This document shows positions 53,285 through 64,000 of a stretch of DNA of 64,000 nt, in pieces. Every line of letters begins with the position of its first letter. Positions within the stretch are counted from its first letter, which is position 1. The stretch is from contig UVIF01000020.1 in NCBI GenBank assembly GCA_900596015.1, positions 1-64,000 on the forward strand, given 5' to 3'. This DNA is from Pseudomonas viridiflava (GTDB lineage Bacteria > Pseudomonadota > Gammaproteobacteria > Pseudomonadales > Pseudomonadaceae). Position numbers and translations under genes: made by a program. The notes under the pieces are model-generated. The model had not been told where the DNA came from, ran no database searches, and saw only the letters and a program-made list of their open reading frames with translations.

Positions 53285-56200
53285 TTATAGCGATGGATTG
53301 AAGGGAGTGCTATCCGAAAAATCCGAAAGGCGCATACGAAGAAAGGTCGCGGCGAAGCGCTCGGGGGGCAGGGGCAGGCTGACCAGGTAGCCCTGGATCT
53401 GCTCGCAGCCTTCGCGGGCGAGGAATGCCTGCTGCGCGGGGGTTTCCACGCCTTCGGCGATGACGGTGAGTTGCATGCTGCGGCCCAGGGCGATGATGGC
53501 TCGTACGATGGCGGCATCATGGGGGTCGTCGGGCAGGCCGCGGACGAACGACTGGTCGATCTTGAGAATGTCCAGCGGCAAGCGCTTGAGGTAGCTCAGC
53601 GAGGAGTAGCCAGTGCCGAAGTCGTCGATGGCCAGCTGTACGCCCAGGTGCTTGAGCTGGTGCAGCACCACCAGGGCTTCTTCGGCCTGGCTCATGATGA
53701 AGTTTTCGGTGATCTCCAGCTGCAGCGACTGCGGGCGCAGGCCGCTGTCGGCCAGCAGTCCTTCGATGCGCTTGAGCAGGTTGGGCTGGCGCAGCTGGGC
53801 GCCGGCGAGGTTGACCGACAGCGGGCCGAACTCGTGGTACAGCCGTTTCCATTCGCACATCTGTCGGCAGGCCTGTTCCAGCACCCAATCGCCGAGCTGC
53901 AGGATCATGCCGTTCTCTTCGGCCAGCGAAATGAATTGCTCGGGCGGCACGTCACCGAAGTTGGGGTGTTTCCAGCGGATCAGCGCTTCGGCGCCCACCA
54001 GGCTGTGGGTGTCGATGCTGAACTTGGGCTGGTAACTCAGGCTCAGCTCGTCGCGCTCGATGGCGCGGCGCAGCTCGTGCTCCAGCGCGATGCGGGTGGT
54101 GGCCTGGGTCGTGAGGTCGCGGGTGTAGCTCTCCACCCGGTTGCGGCCCTTGGCCTTGGAGCGGTACATGGCGGCATCGGCGTTCTTGACCAGCGTGGCG
54201 ACGTCGCTGCCGTCCTGCGGATACAGGCTGGTGCCGATGCTGGCGCTGGTGAAGAACTCGTGGTCGCCGGCTTGAAACGGCGCGGCGAAGCAGGCCAGCA
54301 CTTTGGCGGCGATATGCTCGGCATCGCTGGCGTGGGCCAGCCCCGGCAGCAGGATGATGAACTCGTCGCCACCCAGGCGGGCCACGGTGTCGATGTCGCG
54401 TACTTGCTCCTTGAGGCGCTGGGCGATGCCCTTGAGCAGCAGGTCGCCCACCGGGTGGCCGAGGCTGTCGTTGATGTGTTTGAAACGGTCGAGGTCCAGG
54501 AACAGCACCGCGCCCTGGCCGCCGGCTTCGGTCTGGCTAGCTAAGGCTGCGGCTAACCGGCTTTCGAACAGGGTGCGGTTGGGCAGGCCGGTCAGGGGGT
54601 CGTGATGGGCCTGATAGTCCAGCCGCGCCTGGGCGTGTTTGAGGCTGGAAATGTCGGCGAACACTGCCACGAAATGGGTGATCGCTTCGTCGCCGTTGCG
54701 CACCGAGCTGATGGTCAGCCAGCTGGGGTACAGCTCGCCGTTCTTGCGCCGGTTGCAGATCTCGCCCTGCCAATGCCCCTCGGCGGCCAGCCGATGCCAC
54801 ATGGCGATGTAGAACGCGCTGTCGTGCTGGCCCGAGGCGAGCAGGCGAGGGGTCCGCCCCAGCACCTCCTGTTCGCTGAAGCCAGTGATCTCGGTAAACG
54901 CGCGGTTGACCATGCTGATGCGCTGCTGGGTGTCGGTGATCAGCACGCCCTCGGCGGTGCTCTCGAACACGGTCGCCGCCAGCGCCAGCTTGTGCTGCAT
55001 CTGGTGGCGCTCGGTGATATCGCGGGCAATCGTCAGCATGCAGGCGTCGCCGCCGATCGGCAGCGGGCGCACGGATACCTCACAGAGTCGCACCTGGCCA
55101 TCGATGCGCCGAATGCGGCAGGCGAAGTCGCGAACGAAGCCCTGTCGCTGCAGTTTCTCCAACAATCGCTTGCGCTCGTTGGGATCGGCCCAGATGCCCA
55201 GCTCCAGGGTCGAGCGATCCAGCGAGGTCTTGCTCTTGTGCCCGGTCATGATGCTGAAGCCTTCATTGACCTCGATCAGCAGCCCATCGCTCTGCCGGGT
55301 CAGCAGCATGCCGTCGGGCGAGGCGTGGAACGCCTTGGCGAACTTCTCTTCGGAAATCTGCAGGCGTTGCTGGGTCTGCTTGAGCTCGCTGATGTCGCGC
55401 ACCACCACGACCAGGGCGGCGGTGGTTTCCAGTTCGAACGGCTCGGCCGAGAGCAGGCCGGTGAAGCGCTGACCGTTGTCGCGGCGGAAGGTCATCTCCA
55501 GGTTGCGCACGCTGCCGCCCTGCAAGCGCTTGAGCAAGCGCGGTGCCACGCCGTCCACGCCCCAGATGTCCAGCTCGGCGGCGCGGCGCCCGACCACCTG
55601 CGGCGCCTTGAGGCCGATCTGCTCTTCGAAGGCCTCGTTGACCTCCAGCAGGCAGCCGTCGCTGAGCCGCGCGATGACCAGGATGTCGGGACACTGGCGG
55701 AACACCGAAGCGAATTTCTGCTCGGACAGGCGCTGGGCCTCCTCGATCTTCTTGGTTTCGCTGATGTCGATCATCAGGCCACGCATCACCGGGCGCAGGT
55801 CATGCTTGATCAGGCTGACGATGTCACGCACCCACAAGCTGCGTCCGTCGGCGGTGATCACTCGGTACTCAAGGGCGTGTCCTACCCCTGCGGCGGTCTG
55901 CTCCGAGCAGTAGGCGCGCGCTCGGCGAGCGTCGTCCGGGTGCAGGATGCGCTGCCAGAAGCCCGGCTCCAGCCAGCTCTGCAGAGGGTAGCCCAGCAGG
56001 GCCTCGGCATGGGGCGAGACGTAACTGTAGGTGTAGTCGGTGGTATCGGCTTCCCAGGCAATGGCCGAAAGACTCTCGACCAGGCCACGATAATGGTATT
56101 CGCTGCTGCGCAGCTCATGCTCCAGGGCAATGCGCTGGCTGATCTCCGATGTCAGGCGACGGTTGATGCGGATCACCACACCCAGGGCAATCACCAGCAT

Positions 56201-56455
56201 GAACAGCCCGGGCAGACCGTAGATAAGGGTGTTGTACCAGTCCCGCGCGGGCGCGGCATCGGCGACACTCACCTCGTCCTGCGCCGGCGGGCGGGCGGTC
56301 GCCAGTGCCGCGAGCACAGGGCGCGCGTTTGCGCCGTCGGTGTACAACGCCGGACGTTCAAGTTGCCCAGGCGGGTAGCCAGCGGGAGGAGGGGTGTCGG
56401 CGATGGCTGGCCCGGCGAGCGAAGTCAGCAGCACAAGAGCCGGCAGTCGATGCAT
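53285..56455 (-). CDS. PAS-GGDEF-EAL cyclic-di-GMP enzyme (RmcA-like, short sensor)
   Basis: 1056 residues from ATG 56455 (GAGG upstream; signal peptide MHRLPALVLLTSLAGPAIAD). A periplasmic stretch of only about 50 residues leads to one membrane span (75-96). Four PAS domains follow (about 110-225, 233-355, 358-480, 485-605), then a GGDEF domain with intact LGGDEFII (near 695) and an EAL domain with AEALIRW (near 820) and the later DDFGTGYSS. Both active sites look complete. P. aeruginosa has RmcA (PA0575, about 1245 residues) at this place beside rpoD; it has a large periplasmic solute-binding domain that is absent here. Likely a redox or metabolite sensor controlling biofilm matrix. Confidence 0.9.
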   Translation of the reverse strand: MHRLPALVLLTSLAGPAIADTPPPAGYPPGQLERPALYTDGANARPVLAALATARPPAQDEVSVADAAPARDWYNTLIYGLPGLFMLVIALGVVIRINRRLTSEISQRIALEHELRSSEYHYRGLVESLSAIAWEADTTDYTYSYVSPHAEALLGYPLQSWLEPGFWQRILHPDDARRARAYCSEQTAAGVGHALEYRVITADGRSLWVRDIVSLIKHDLRPVMRGLMIDISETKKIEEAQRLSEQKFASVFRQCPDILVIARLSDGCLLEVNEAFEEQIGLKAPQVVGRRAAELDIWGVDGVAPRLLKRLQGGSVRNLEMTFRRDNGQRFTGLLSAEPFELETTAALVVVVRDISELKQTQQRLQISEEKFAKAFHASPDGMLLTRQSDGLLIEVNEGFSIMTGHKSKTSLDRSTLELGIWADPNERKRLLEKLQRQGFVRDFACRIRRIDGQVRLCEVSVRPLPIGGDACMLTIARDITERHQMQHKLALAATVFESTAEGVLITDTQQRISMVNRAFTEITGFSEQEVLGRTPRLLASGQHDSAFYIAMWHRLAAEGHWQGEICNRRKNGELYPSWLTISSVRNGDEAITHFVAVFADISSLKHAQARLDYQAHHDPLTGLPNRTLFESRLAAALASQTEAGGQGAVLFLDLDRFKHINDSLGHPVGDLLLKGIAQRLKEQVRDIDTVARLGGDEFIILLPGLAHASDAEHIAAKVLACFAAPFQAGDHEFFTSASIGTSLYPQDGSDVATLVKNADAAMYRSKAKGRNRVESYTRDLTTQATTRIALEHELRRAIERDELSLSYQPKFSIDTHSLVGAEALIRWKHPNFGDVPPEQFISLAEENGMILQLGDWVLEQACRQMCEWKRLYHEFGPLSVNLAGAQLRQPNLLKRIEGLLADSGLRPQSLQLEITENFIMSQAEEALVVLHQLKHLGVQLAIDDFGTGYSSLSYLKRLPLDILKIDQSFVRGLPDDPHDAAIVRAIIALGRSMQLTVIAEGVETPAQQAFLAREGCEQIQGYLVSLPLPPERFAATFLRMRLSDFSDSTPFNPSL

Positions 56456-56558
56456 GGCAGCCTCGGTGGACCAGCGCAGAAAGGGCCAGTGTAGTCGGGC
56501 GCGGCGGCCAGCGGGAAGAGGGGGTGATAACAAACTTGAAGGCCATCGGTCCATGATG

Positions 56559-56584
56559 CAAAACCCCCGACAGGGCCGGGGGTT
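56559..56584 (-). terminator. Terminator of the rpsU-dnaG-rpoD operon
   Basis: Minus strand: AACCCCCG (complement of 56577-56584) pairs with CGGGGGTT (complement of 56562-56569) around a 7-base loop and is followed by TTG. GC-rich stem just 24 bases after the rpoD stop. Confidence 0.75.
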
Positions 56585-56607
56585 CTGGTGGTGCTCGTCG
56601 CAGAAGC

Positions 56608-58452
<1,845 letters not shown>

Positions 58453-58499
58453 AACACCCTATCCACTGAAGGTCTTGGCGGGCAAAAAACAAGCCGAGG

Positions 58500-58505
58500 A
58501 TTATA
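58500..58505 (-). promoter_or_regulatory. -10 element of an internal rpoD promoter
   Basis: A perfect TATAAT on the minus strand (context CGGGTATAATCC) in the 67-bp dnaG-rpoD gap, with only a weak -35 (TGGCGC-like) overlapping the dnaG stop. Internal rpoD promoters at this place are known in gamma-proteobacteria. Confidence 0.5.
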
Positions 58506-58519
58506 CCCGAGCTAGGACC

Positions 58520-60478
58520 TCACGCGCCAGTTGAGGTCGGGGTTTGTGCGTGAACATTGCGGCTGAGTAGCTCGCGCAGTTGATTCTTTTCCTCTGCGCT
58601 CAGTTCACTCTGTCTTGATTTTCTGAGCAAATGCTCGAGACAACGCTCGCGTTGGCGAGCGGACAAGCTAGTTATAGTGTCGAAAAACTGTTGTTCAAGG
58701 TTATCGGCATCGATCAGCCATTCTTTCTCGGCCAGTGCTCGCAGCAGCTTGCCTTGTTCGGTGCCGTGCCAGCGCGCGATCAACTGCAGAGAGCGTAGCT
58801 TAGGATTCTTCTGCAGGGCTTCGAGCAGTGCCACCAGCAACTGCGCGTGTACCTGTTCTTCATCGGCAAAATGGCTGACGTCCTCGACCTTTTCTGCCAA
58901 TTGCGGGTAGTGCAGCAAGGTTCGCAGCGCGCTCAAGGTAGGCGGCTCGACGGTCACCGGGGTGCGCGGCTGCGGGCGCGGCTCGAAATCACGCTTGCCT
59001 TTGCCCTTCCAGGGCTTGCCTTCCCATTTCTTCCCGCCCGGCTTGGCCGATGTCCATTGTTGCTGTGGTTCGAAGGCTGGCGGCGCGTGAAAGTCACTGA
59101 AGTCGGGCGAATAACCGGGCATCGAATCGTAATCGGCCAACGGATCATGGCTGGGCATCGGCGCGGCAGGGGCGCTTTGCACCAGTTGGCTGACGGCCTC
59201 GCCACTCAGGCCGGTGATCTGGCTCAGGCGGTTGCGCATCAACGTGCGCAGATTGGCGCCCGGCACCTTGTCGATCAGCGGAGCGGCCAAAGTCGCCATG
59301 TGCGCCTTGCCCTCGAGCGAGCGCGGATCGGCTTCTTCGGTCAGTTGCTGGAAAAAATAGTCGGCCAGCGGTTGTGCGTGCTGGTTGATGCGGGCGCGGA
59401 AGGCGTCCGTGCCTTCAGAGCGCACCAGGGTGTCCGGGTCTTCGCCTTCGGGCAGAAACAGGAAGCGCGCCTTGCGCCCGTCCTGCAGGCTCGGCAGCGC
59501 GGCTTCCAGTGCTCGCCAGGCGGCATTGCGGCCGGCCTGGTCGCCGTCGAAGCAGAACAGCACGCTGGGCACCACGCGGAACAGGCGCTTGAGATGCTCC
59601 TCGCTGGTGGCCGTGCCCAGGGTCGCGACGGCATTGCGCAGGCCTTGCTGGGCCAGGGCGATTACGTCCATGTAGCCTTCCACGACGATGATCTCGTCGA
59701 GATTGCGGTTGTGCTTGCGTGCCTCGTACAGGCCGTACAGCTCCTGGCCCTTGTGGAACACCGGGGTTTCCGGCGAGTTCAGGTACTTGGGCTTGTCGTC
59801 ACCGAGTACGCGGCCGCCGAAGGCGATGACCCGTCCGCGGCTGTCGCGGATGGGGAACATCACGCGGTCGCGAAAACGGTCGTAGCGCTTGCCCGAGTCG
59901 GCGTTTTCCACCAGCAGGCCGGCGTCGATCATGGCTTTCTGTTGCAGGCTGTCGCTGCTCAGGTGTTTGAACAGGTTGTCCCAGCCAGGCGGTGCGAAGC
60001 CCAGGCCGAAGTCGCGGGCGATCTCGCCGGACAGGCCACGACCCTTGAGGTAGTCGACTGCCGCGCGACGTTGCGCATGCCCCTTGAGCGCCAGGCGATA
60101 GAACTCCGCGGCAGCTTCAAGCAATGGGTACAGCGGTGAGTCGGTAGGCTGGCGAGGCTTGCTGTTGCGCCCGCTGTCTTCGCGCGGCACTTCCATGCCG
60201 GCGGCCTTGGCCAGTTCCTCGACGGCCTGGGGGAAGTCCAGGTTGTCGTGGTCCATGATGAAGCCAAGGGCATTGCCGCCCGCGCCGCAGCCGAAACAGT
60301 AATAGAACTGCTTGTCGGGGCTGACGCTGAAAGAGGGGGTCTTTTCCTTGTGGAACGGGCAGCAGGCCGTGTAGTTCTTGCCGGCTTTCTTCATTTGCAG
60401 GCGAGACTGCACGACATCGACGATATCGGTGCGGTTGAGCAGGTCGTCGATGAAGCCTTGGGGAATCAGCCCGGCCAT
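58520..60478 (-). CDS. dnaG: DNA primase DnaG
   Basis: 652 residues. CHC2 zinc finger: Cys40, His43, Cys61, Cys64 in CCPFHKEKTPSFSVSP and YYCFGCGAGG. TOPRIM core: IIVVEGYMDVIALAQQGLRN and FCFDGDQAGRNAAWRALEAA. The C-terminal helicase-binding domain is preceded by a low-complexity linker rich in K, P and R (residues about 455-515). Synthesises replication primers. Second gene of the rpsU-dnaG-rpoD operon. Confidence 0.97.
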   Translation of the reverse strand: MAGLIPQGFIDDLLNRTDIVDVVQSRLQMKKAGKNYTACCPFHKEKTPSFSVSPDKQFYYCFGCGAGGNALGFIMDHDNLDFPQAVEELAKAAGMEVPREDSGRNSKPRQPTDSPLYPLLEAAAEFYRLALKGHAQRRAAVDYLKGRGLSGEIARDFGLGFAPPGWDNLFKHLSSDSLQQKAMIDAGLLVENADSGKRYDRFRDRVMFPIRDSRGRVIAFGGRVLGDDKPKYLNSPETPVFHKGQELYGLYEARKHNRNLDEIIVVEGYMDVIALAQQGLRNAVATLGTATSEEHLKRLFRVVPSVLFCFDGDQAGRNAAWRALEAALPSLQDGRKARFLFLPEGEDPDTLVRSEGTDAFRARINQHAQPLADYFFQQLTEEADPRSLEGKAHMATLAAPLIDKVPGANLRTLMRNRLSQITGLSGEAVSQLVQSAPAAPMPSHDPLADYDSMPGYSPDFSDFHAPPAFEPQQQWTSAKPGGKKWEGKPWKGKGKRDFEPRPQPRTPVTVEPPTLSALRTLLHYPQLAEKVEDVSHFADEEQVHAQLLVALLEALQKNPKLRSLQLIARWHGTEQGKLLRALAEKEWLIDADNLEQQFFDTITSLSARQRERCLEHLLRKSRQSELSAEEKNQLRELLSRNVHAQTPTSTGA

Positions 60479-60785
60479 GGCGTTCTCTTTATCAGCAGCC
60501 CAGGAGCGGAAGTGTACCCATTGGAAATCGGTCTGGCAGGTGTTGCAGCGCAGATTTCTGTATCGGAAACGTCTATGCGTTCAACGGTGCCCGGGGGCAG
60601 CAGTCGAAACAGGCGTTACCAAAGGAATAAGTGTGCTCGTCTGCAGCCTTGCAAGGCTCGTCAGAATGACGCGCACGATCTGGCGATGAAGCCAGTTCTG
60701 ACGGTTGAGGCGGGGTACTGCTGCAACTGCCGGCAGCCCGGCTGTGGGCCGGGCAAGGCAGAAGCTTGCAACGAACGTCTGTGTA
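60479..60785 (-). other. rpsU-dnaG intergenic region with attenuator-like hairpin
   Basis: 307 bp without a supported gene. A perfect 7-bp hairpin GCCCGGC-CCACA-GCCGGGC (complement of 60736-60754) lies 31 bases after rpsU, with no T run. In E. coli a partial terminator between rpsU and dnaG lowers primase expression; the same role is plausible here. Confidence 0.5.
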
Positions 60786-61001
60786 TTAGTACAGACGAAC
60801 GGCGCGGCGCTGTTCGCGCTGGACTTTCTTGGCGTGGCGTTTGACAGCGGCTGCTGCCTTGCGCTTACGCTCCGAAGTCGGCTTCTCGTAAAATTCGCGG
60901 CTACGAACTTCAGCCAGTACACCGGCTTTTTCGCAGGAGCGCTTGAAACGACGCAGAGCTACGTCGAAGGGTTCGTTCTCTTTAACTTTGACGGCTGGCA
61001 T
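60786..61001 (-). CDS. rpsU: 30S ribosomal protein S21
   Basis: 71 residues, [20 protein letters not shown] at the start and the basic tail [16 protein letters not shown]. Full length and typical. First gene of the macromolecular synthesis operon, divergent from tsaD. Confidence 0.98.
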
Positions 61002-61071
61002 CCAGAGCTACCTTCATTCATTACCGGGGTCGACATCTCATGGCAAAATCGCGCATAAGTACGTCGGTTTT

Positions 61072-61096
61072 TAAGGGTTGCGGATGTTAACCCTTA
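61072..61096. promoter_or_regulatory. Inverted repeat in the rpsU-tsaD divergent promoter region
   Basis: TAAGGGTT (61072-61079) and AACCCTTA (61089-61096) with a 9-base loop, centred in the 195-bp gap between two divergent genes. No T run on either side, so a protein-binding or leader-RNA element is more likely than a terminator. Confidence 0.4.
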
Positions 61097-61196
61097 CCCG
61101 GCAGGAATGCAAAGCCTCTGATCGAAAACCGCTGGTCGGTGCCTTGTTCGACGACTATCATGCGCGCCTTCGAATAGAGCTCCACAAGGCCTGGCC

Positions 61197-62222
61197 ATGC
61201 TAGTACTGGGATTGGAAACGTCCTGCGACGAAACCGGTGTCGCATTATACGACAGCGAACGCGGCCTGCTGGCCGACGCGCTGTTCAGCCAGATCGACCT
61301 GCATCGCGCCTATGGCGGGGTCGTGCCCGAGCTTGCCTCGCGCGATCACGTCAAACGCATGCTGCCATTGATCCGCCAGGTGCTGGCCGAGGCCGACTGC
61401 GCGGCAACCGAGATCGACGCCATCGCCTACACGGCCGGGCCCGGCCTGGTCGGGGCGCTGCTGGTAGGTGCCTCCTGCGCGCAGGCGCTGGCGTTCGCCT
61501 GGGACATACCGGCGCTGGGCGTGCATCACATGGAGGGCCATCTGTTGGTACCCATGCTGGAAGAGCAGCCGCCACAGTTCCCGTTCGTCGCTCTGCTGGT
61601 GTCCGGCGGCCATACGCAATTGGTGCAGGTCGATGGCATCGGCCAGTATGCGTTGCTGGGCGAGACCCTGGATGATGCGGCCGGGGAGGCCTTCGACAAG
61701 ACCGCCAAGCTGATCGGCCTCAACTACCCGGGCGGTCCGGAAATTGCCCGCCTGGCCAAGCAGGGTGTGGCGGGGCGCTTCACCTTCCCCCGGCCGATGT
61801 GCGACCGCCCCGGCCTGGATTTCAGCTTCAGCGGCTTGAAGACCTTCGCCCTCAACACCTGGCAGCAGTGCCGCAGCGCCGGGGACGACGGCGAGCAGAC
61901 CCGCTGCGACATCTCCCTGGCCTTCGAGCAGGCGGTGGTCGATACCCTGACCTACAAATGCCGTCGCGCCTTGAAGCAGACCGGCCTCAAGCGTCTGGTG
62001 ATCGCCGGCGGGGTGAGTGCCAACCAGTCGCTGCGCCAGGGGCTGGAAAAAATGCTGGGTGAGCTGGGTGGCAATGTCTATTACGCGCGTCCGCAGTTCT
62101 GTACGGATAACGGCGCAATGATCGCCTATGCTGGTTGTCAGCGGCTGTTGGCCGGGCAGCAGGAAACCCTGGCGATCAGTGTCCAGGCACGTTGGCCAAT
62201 GGAGCAGTTGCCACCACTCTGA
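61197..62222 (+). CDS. tsaD: tRNA N6-adenosine threonylcarbamoyltransferase TsaD
   Basis: 341 residues, [20 protein letters not shown] at the start. Metal-binding His111 and His115 in VHHMEGH; ASKH-fold nucleotide-site segments [17 protein letters not shown] and [19 protein letters not shown]. With TsaB/C/E makes t6A37 in ANN-decoding tRNAs (including the CAU tRNA at 53194). Conserved position next to rpsU. Confidence 0.97.
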   Translation: MLVLGLETSCDETGVALYDSERGLLADALFSQIDLHRAYGGVVPELASRDHVKRMLPLIRQVLAEADCAATEIDAIAYTAGPGLVGALLVGASCAQALAFAWDIPALGVHHMEGHLLVPMLEEQPPQFPFVALLVSGGHTQLVQVDGIGQYALLGETLDDAAGEAFDKTAKLIGLNYPGGPEIARLAKQGVAGRFTFPRPMCDRPGLDFSFSGLKTFALNTWQQCRSAGDDGEQTRCDISLAFEQAVVDTLTYKCRRALKQTGLKRLVIAGGVSANQSLRQGLEKMLGELGGNVYYARPQFCTDNGAMIAYAGCQRLLAGQQETLAISVQARWPMEQLPPL

Positions 62223-62240
62223 ACGTACTGCCCAGCCCGC

Positions 62241-62810
62241 TCAGAAGTGACGCTCGCGGCCGGCGAACAGATCGCGCAGGTTGCCGCGGTGACGCCAGAT
62301 CACCAGCACCGTCAGCATGCTCATGGGCAACAGCGCTTCCGGGCGCTGCCAGGCCAGCAACGGCAGGGTCAGGGGCGTGGCGATCAGGGCCGCCAGCGAA
62401 CTGGTGCGGGTGAGCCGAAAGGTCAGCGCCCAGGCCAGCACTGCCAGCAGCGCAGCAGGTGGGTACAGCCCCAGCAGCAGGCCAGCGGAGGTGGCCACGC
62501 CCTTGCCGCCCTTGAAGCGGAAATACAACGGGAACAGGTGGCCGATCACTGAGCAGAGTCCGATCCAGGCTTGCTGCCCGAGTGTCATTCCGGCCCAGGC
62601 GGCGGCCAGCACCGGCAGCAAACCCTTGCACAAGTCGCCCAGCAGAGTGAGGATGGCGAGCTTTTTACCGGCCAGGCGCAGCATGTTGGTTGCCCCGGCA
62701 TTGCCCGAACCGCTCATTCGCGGGTCGGGGGTGCCCGTCGCGCGACTGAGCACGATAGCGAAGGACAGCGAGCCGAGCAGGTAGGCGCCAAGCGCCAGCA
62801 ACCAGAACAT
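62241..62810 (-). CDS. plsY: Glycerol-3-phosphate acyltransferase PlsY
   Basis: 189 residues, five membrane spans. Motifs: [29 protein letters not shown] (phosphate-binding) and GKGVATSAG. Transfers acyl from acyl-phosphate to glycerol-3-phosphate. Convergent with tsaD, 18 bp apart, and divergent from folB. Confidence 0.96.
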   Translation of the reverse strand: MFWLLALGAYLLGSLSFAIVLSRATGTPDPRMSGSGNAGATNMLRLAGKKLAILTLLGDLCKGLLPVLAAAWAGMTLGQQAWIGLCSVIGHLFPLYFRFKGGKGVATSAGLLLGLYPPAALLAVLAWALTFRLTRTSSLAALIATPLTLPLLAWQRPEALLPMSMLTVLVIWRHRGNLRDLFAGRERHF

Positions 62811-62886
62811 GCTTACTATTTCCGGGTATGGAAACCCTTGATTCTAACGGCGCCTGGCGCCCTTGTCGTGCTGCGGAGTGAAGTGC

Positions 62887-63240
62887 TTGGACAGAGTGTT
62901 TATCGAAGGTCTGGAAGTCGACACGGTGATCGGCGCCTACGATTGGGAGCGTGACATTCGTCAGTGCCTGCGTCTGGACCTGGTGTTCGCCTGGGACAAC
63001 CGCCCGGCTGCGGCCGGCGACGACCTTACCCTGGCCCTCGACTATGCGACGGTGTCGCAGCGCGTCCAGGCATTTGCCGCACAGGCCCGCTTCGAACTGG
63101 TCGAGACGTTCGCCGAGCGTCTGGCCCAGCTGTTGATGAGCGAATTCGGCATTTCCTGGCTGCGGCTCAAGGTCACCAAACCAGGCGCCGTCGCGGCGGC
63201 GCAAGGTGTCGGCGTGGAGATCGAGCGCGGATGTCGCTGA
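62887..63240 (+). CDS. folB: Dihydroneopterin aldolase FolB
   Basis: 117 residues if it starts at TTG 62887 (MDRVFIEGLEVDTVIGAYDW), supported by GGAG eight bases upstream and by the family N-terminus; the frame is open from 62863. Conserved YDWER and VTKPGAV segments. Acts in folate biosynthesis, producing the substrate of FolK. Overlaps folK by 10 bp. Confidence 0.94.
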   Translation: MDRVFIEGLEVDTVIGAYDWERDIRQCLRLDLVFAWDNRPAAAGDDLTLALDYATVSQRVQAFAAQARFELVETFAERLAQLLMSEFGISWLRLKVTKPGAVAAAQGVGVEIERGCR

Positions 63241-63746
63241 ATCGAATCTACCTGGGCCTGGGCAGCAACACCGACCGTGAACGCCATCTGTGTGCGGGGC
63301 TCGATGCGCTGGCGTCCTTGCTCGTGGACATGCGCTGTTCGCCGGTATTCGAAAGCCAGCCGGTGGGCATCAAGAGCGGCCCGTTCTTCAACCTGGTGGT
63401 GACCGGGCTGACCGACTTGCCGTTGACCGCACTGGATCGTCGGTTGAAGTTCATAGAGGCCGACAATGGCCGCTACGCCCCGGACCGCAAAGGCCTGCCG
63501 TTGGATATCGATGTGTTGCTGTACGGCGACCTGGTCGGCAACTTCGACGGACTGGTATTGCCCCGTGCCGAAATTCTGAAAAATGCGTTCGTATTGTGGC
63601 CATTGGCGATGATCGCCCCGGAAATTACCCATCCAGGTGCGGGCTCGAGCATGGGTCAGCTTTGGCATGAGGCCAAGATAGACCAGGTGCTGGCCCCCGT
63701 CCCATTCGAATGGCGCGGCCAGCAATTGACTCCCGCCACGCTTTGA
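63231..63746 (+). CDS. folK: HPPK, 6-hydroxymethyl-7,8-dihydropterin pyrophosphokinase FolK
   Basis: 171 residues from ATG 63231. IYLGLGSNTDRERHLCAGLD at the N-terminus, VVTGLTDLPL, and the HPPK signature DRKGLPLDIDVLLYGDLVG with the Mg-binding DxD. A slightly divergent branch (RKGLPLDID in place of RWGPRTLDID). Co-translated with folB. Confidence 0.92.
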   Translation: MSLNRIYLGLGSNTDRERHLCAGLDALASLLVDMRCSPVFESQPVGIKSGPFFNLVVTGLTDLPLTALDRRLKFIEADNGRYAPDRKGLPLDIDVLLYGDLVGNFDGLVLPRAEILKNAFVLWPLAMIAPEITHPGAGSSMGQLWHEAKIDQVLAPVPFEWRGQQLTPATL

Positions 63747-63780
63747 ATCATCAGCGTCTTCTTCACAAGCACAGCCCGCC

Positions 63781-63816
63781 CACCTGTGGGAGCGGGTCTC
63801 TGCCCGCGAAGAGGCC
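63781..63816. repeat. Single REP palindrome between folK and cca
   Basis: CCTGTGGGAGCGGGTCTCTG followed by CCCGCGAAGAGG. Lies in the convergent gap and may serve as a transcript end hairpin for both genes. Confidence 0.85.
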
Positions 63817-63829
63817 CTCAAAGCCACGC

Positions 63830-64000
63830 TCAAACCCCCGCCTTATACGCCTTGAGTGCCTCCAACCGCGCCCGCTTCAACGCCTCACCCAACGCCTGCC
63901 CCTTGAACCCCTGGGCAACCAGCGGCTGAACCGCCACCCCCCGCGCCGCTGCAGCCGCACCCCTTAGATAATCCGCCTGAGGATATTCCCGTGCCTCGAA
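63830..64000 (-). CDS. cca: CCA-adding tRNA nucleotidyltransferase, C-terminal end
   Basis: Minus-strand frame open from the window edge, 56 codons plus stop. It reads [20 protein letters not shown], then [20 protein letters not shown] and a basic helix ending KAYKAGV. The [20 protein letters not shown] segment is the usual end of gamma-proteobacterial Cca; folB-folK-cca is the conserved order. The catalytic part lies beyond the window. Confidence 0.85.
   Translation of the reverse strand, partial: FEAREYPQADYLRGAAAAARGVAVQPLVAQGFKGQALGEALKRARLEALKAYKAGV

Noticed and set aside
54602..56494. A 630-codon plus-strand frame opposite the PAS/GGDEF/EAL gene
   Set aside because: Antisense shadow; the opposite strand has complete GGDEF and EAL motifs.

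Overview
The window looks like chromosomal DNA of a Pseudomonas, most likely the P. putida group. The reasons are: an LPS-core locus in the pseudomonad order (carbamoyltransferase, WapH-type glycosyltransferase, Mig-14, DnpA deacetylase, Ssg, small kinase, msbA, hldE, waaA); a pqqFABCDE operon with a trailing S9 peptidase; the lysine-degradation pair davBA with an Lrp-type gene; the rpsU-dnaG-rpoD operon diverging from tsaD, followed by plsY, folB, folK and cca; and many P. putida-type REP palindromes. Gene order in other genomes is recalled from memory, not searched.

Layout. 1-2.4 kb: the 3' end of a large Ig-repeat protein, then a nearly gene-free stretch with a possible decayed gene. 2.4-19 kb: LPS core and lipid A export genes with three REP arrays (HldE makes ADP-heptose, WaaA adds Kdo, MsbA flips the lipid, and WapO/WapH/Mig-14/DnpA/Ssg act on the core or envelope), interrupted by an aldo/keto reductase, an FAD oxidoreductase, an SMR exporter and a PMP3-like peptide. 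19-27.2 kb: pqq operon, minus strand.

27.3-45.6 kb: the most distinctive block, a 16-gene minus-strand Wzx/Wzy-type exopolysaccharide operon. It holds a Wza-like lipoprotein, BY-kinase (Wzc), low-molecular-weight phosphatase (Wzb), flippase, polymerase, five glycosyltransferases, an acyltransferase, a PslG-like secreted glycosidase, a WbqC-like protein, a DegT-type sugar aminotransferase, a PhyH-type dioxygenase and its own RfaH/NusG-like factor. Upstream lie a good sigma-70 promoter, a leader of about 290 nt and an ops-like element (GGCGGTAGC). The cassette sits between pqqF and davA, which I recall as adjacent in P. putida KT2440, so it looks like an inserted or variable locus. It has no evident initiating phosphoglycosyltransferase.

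46-53 kb: davA, davB, Lrp-type regulator, a GT-C-like membrane protein, a solo HipB-like regulator with a palindromic operator, a NERD-domain protein, a formate/nitrite-type channel and a CAU tRNA that looks like tRNA-Ile2. 53-64 kb: an RmcA-like PAS/GGDEF/EAL protein with a short periplasmic part, rpoD, dnaG, rpsU, then tsaD, plsY, folB, folK and the 3' end of cca. Most long antisense open frames are shadows of GC-rich genes and were left out.
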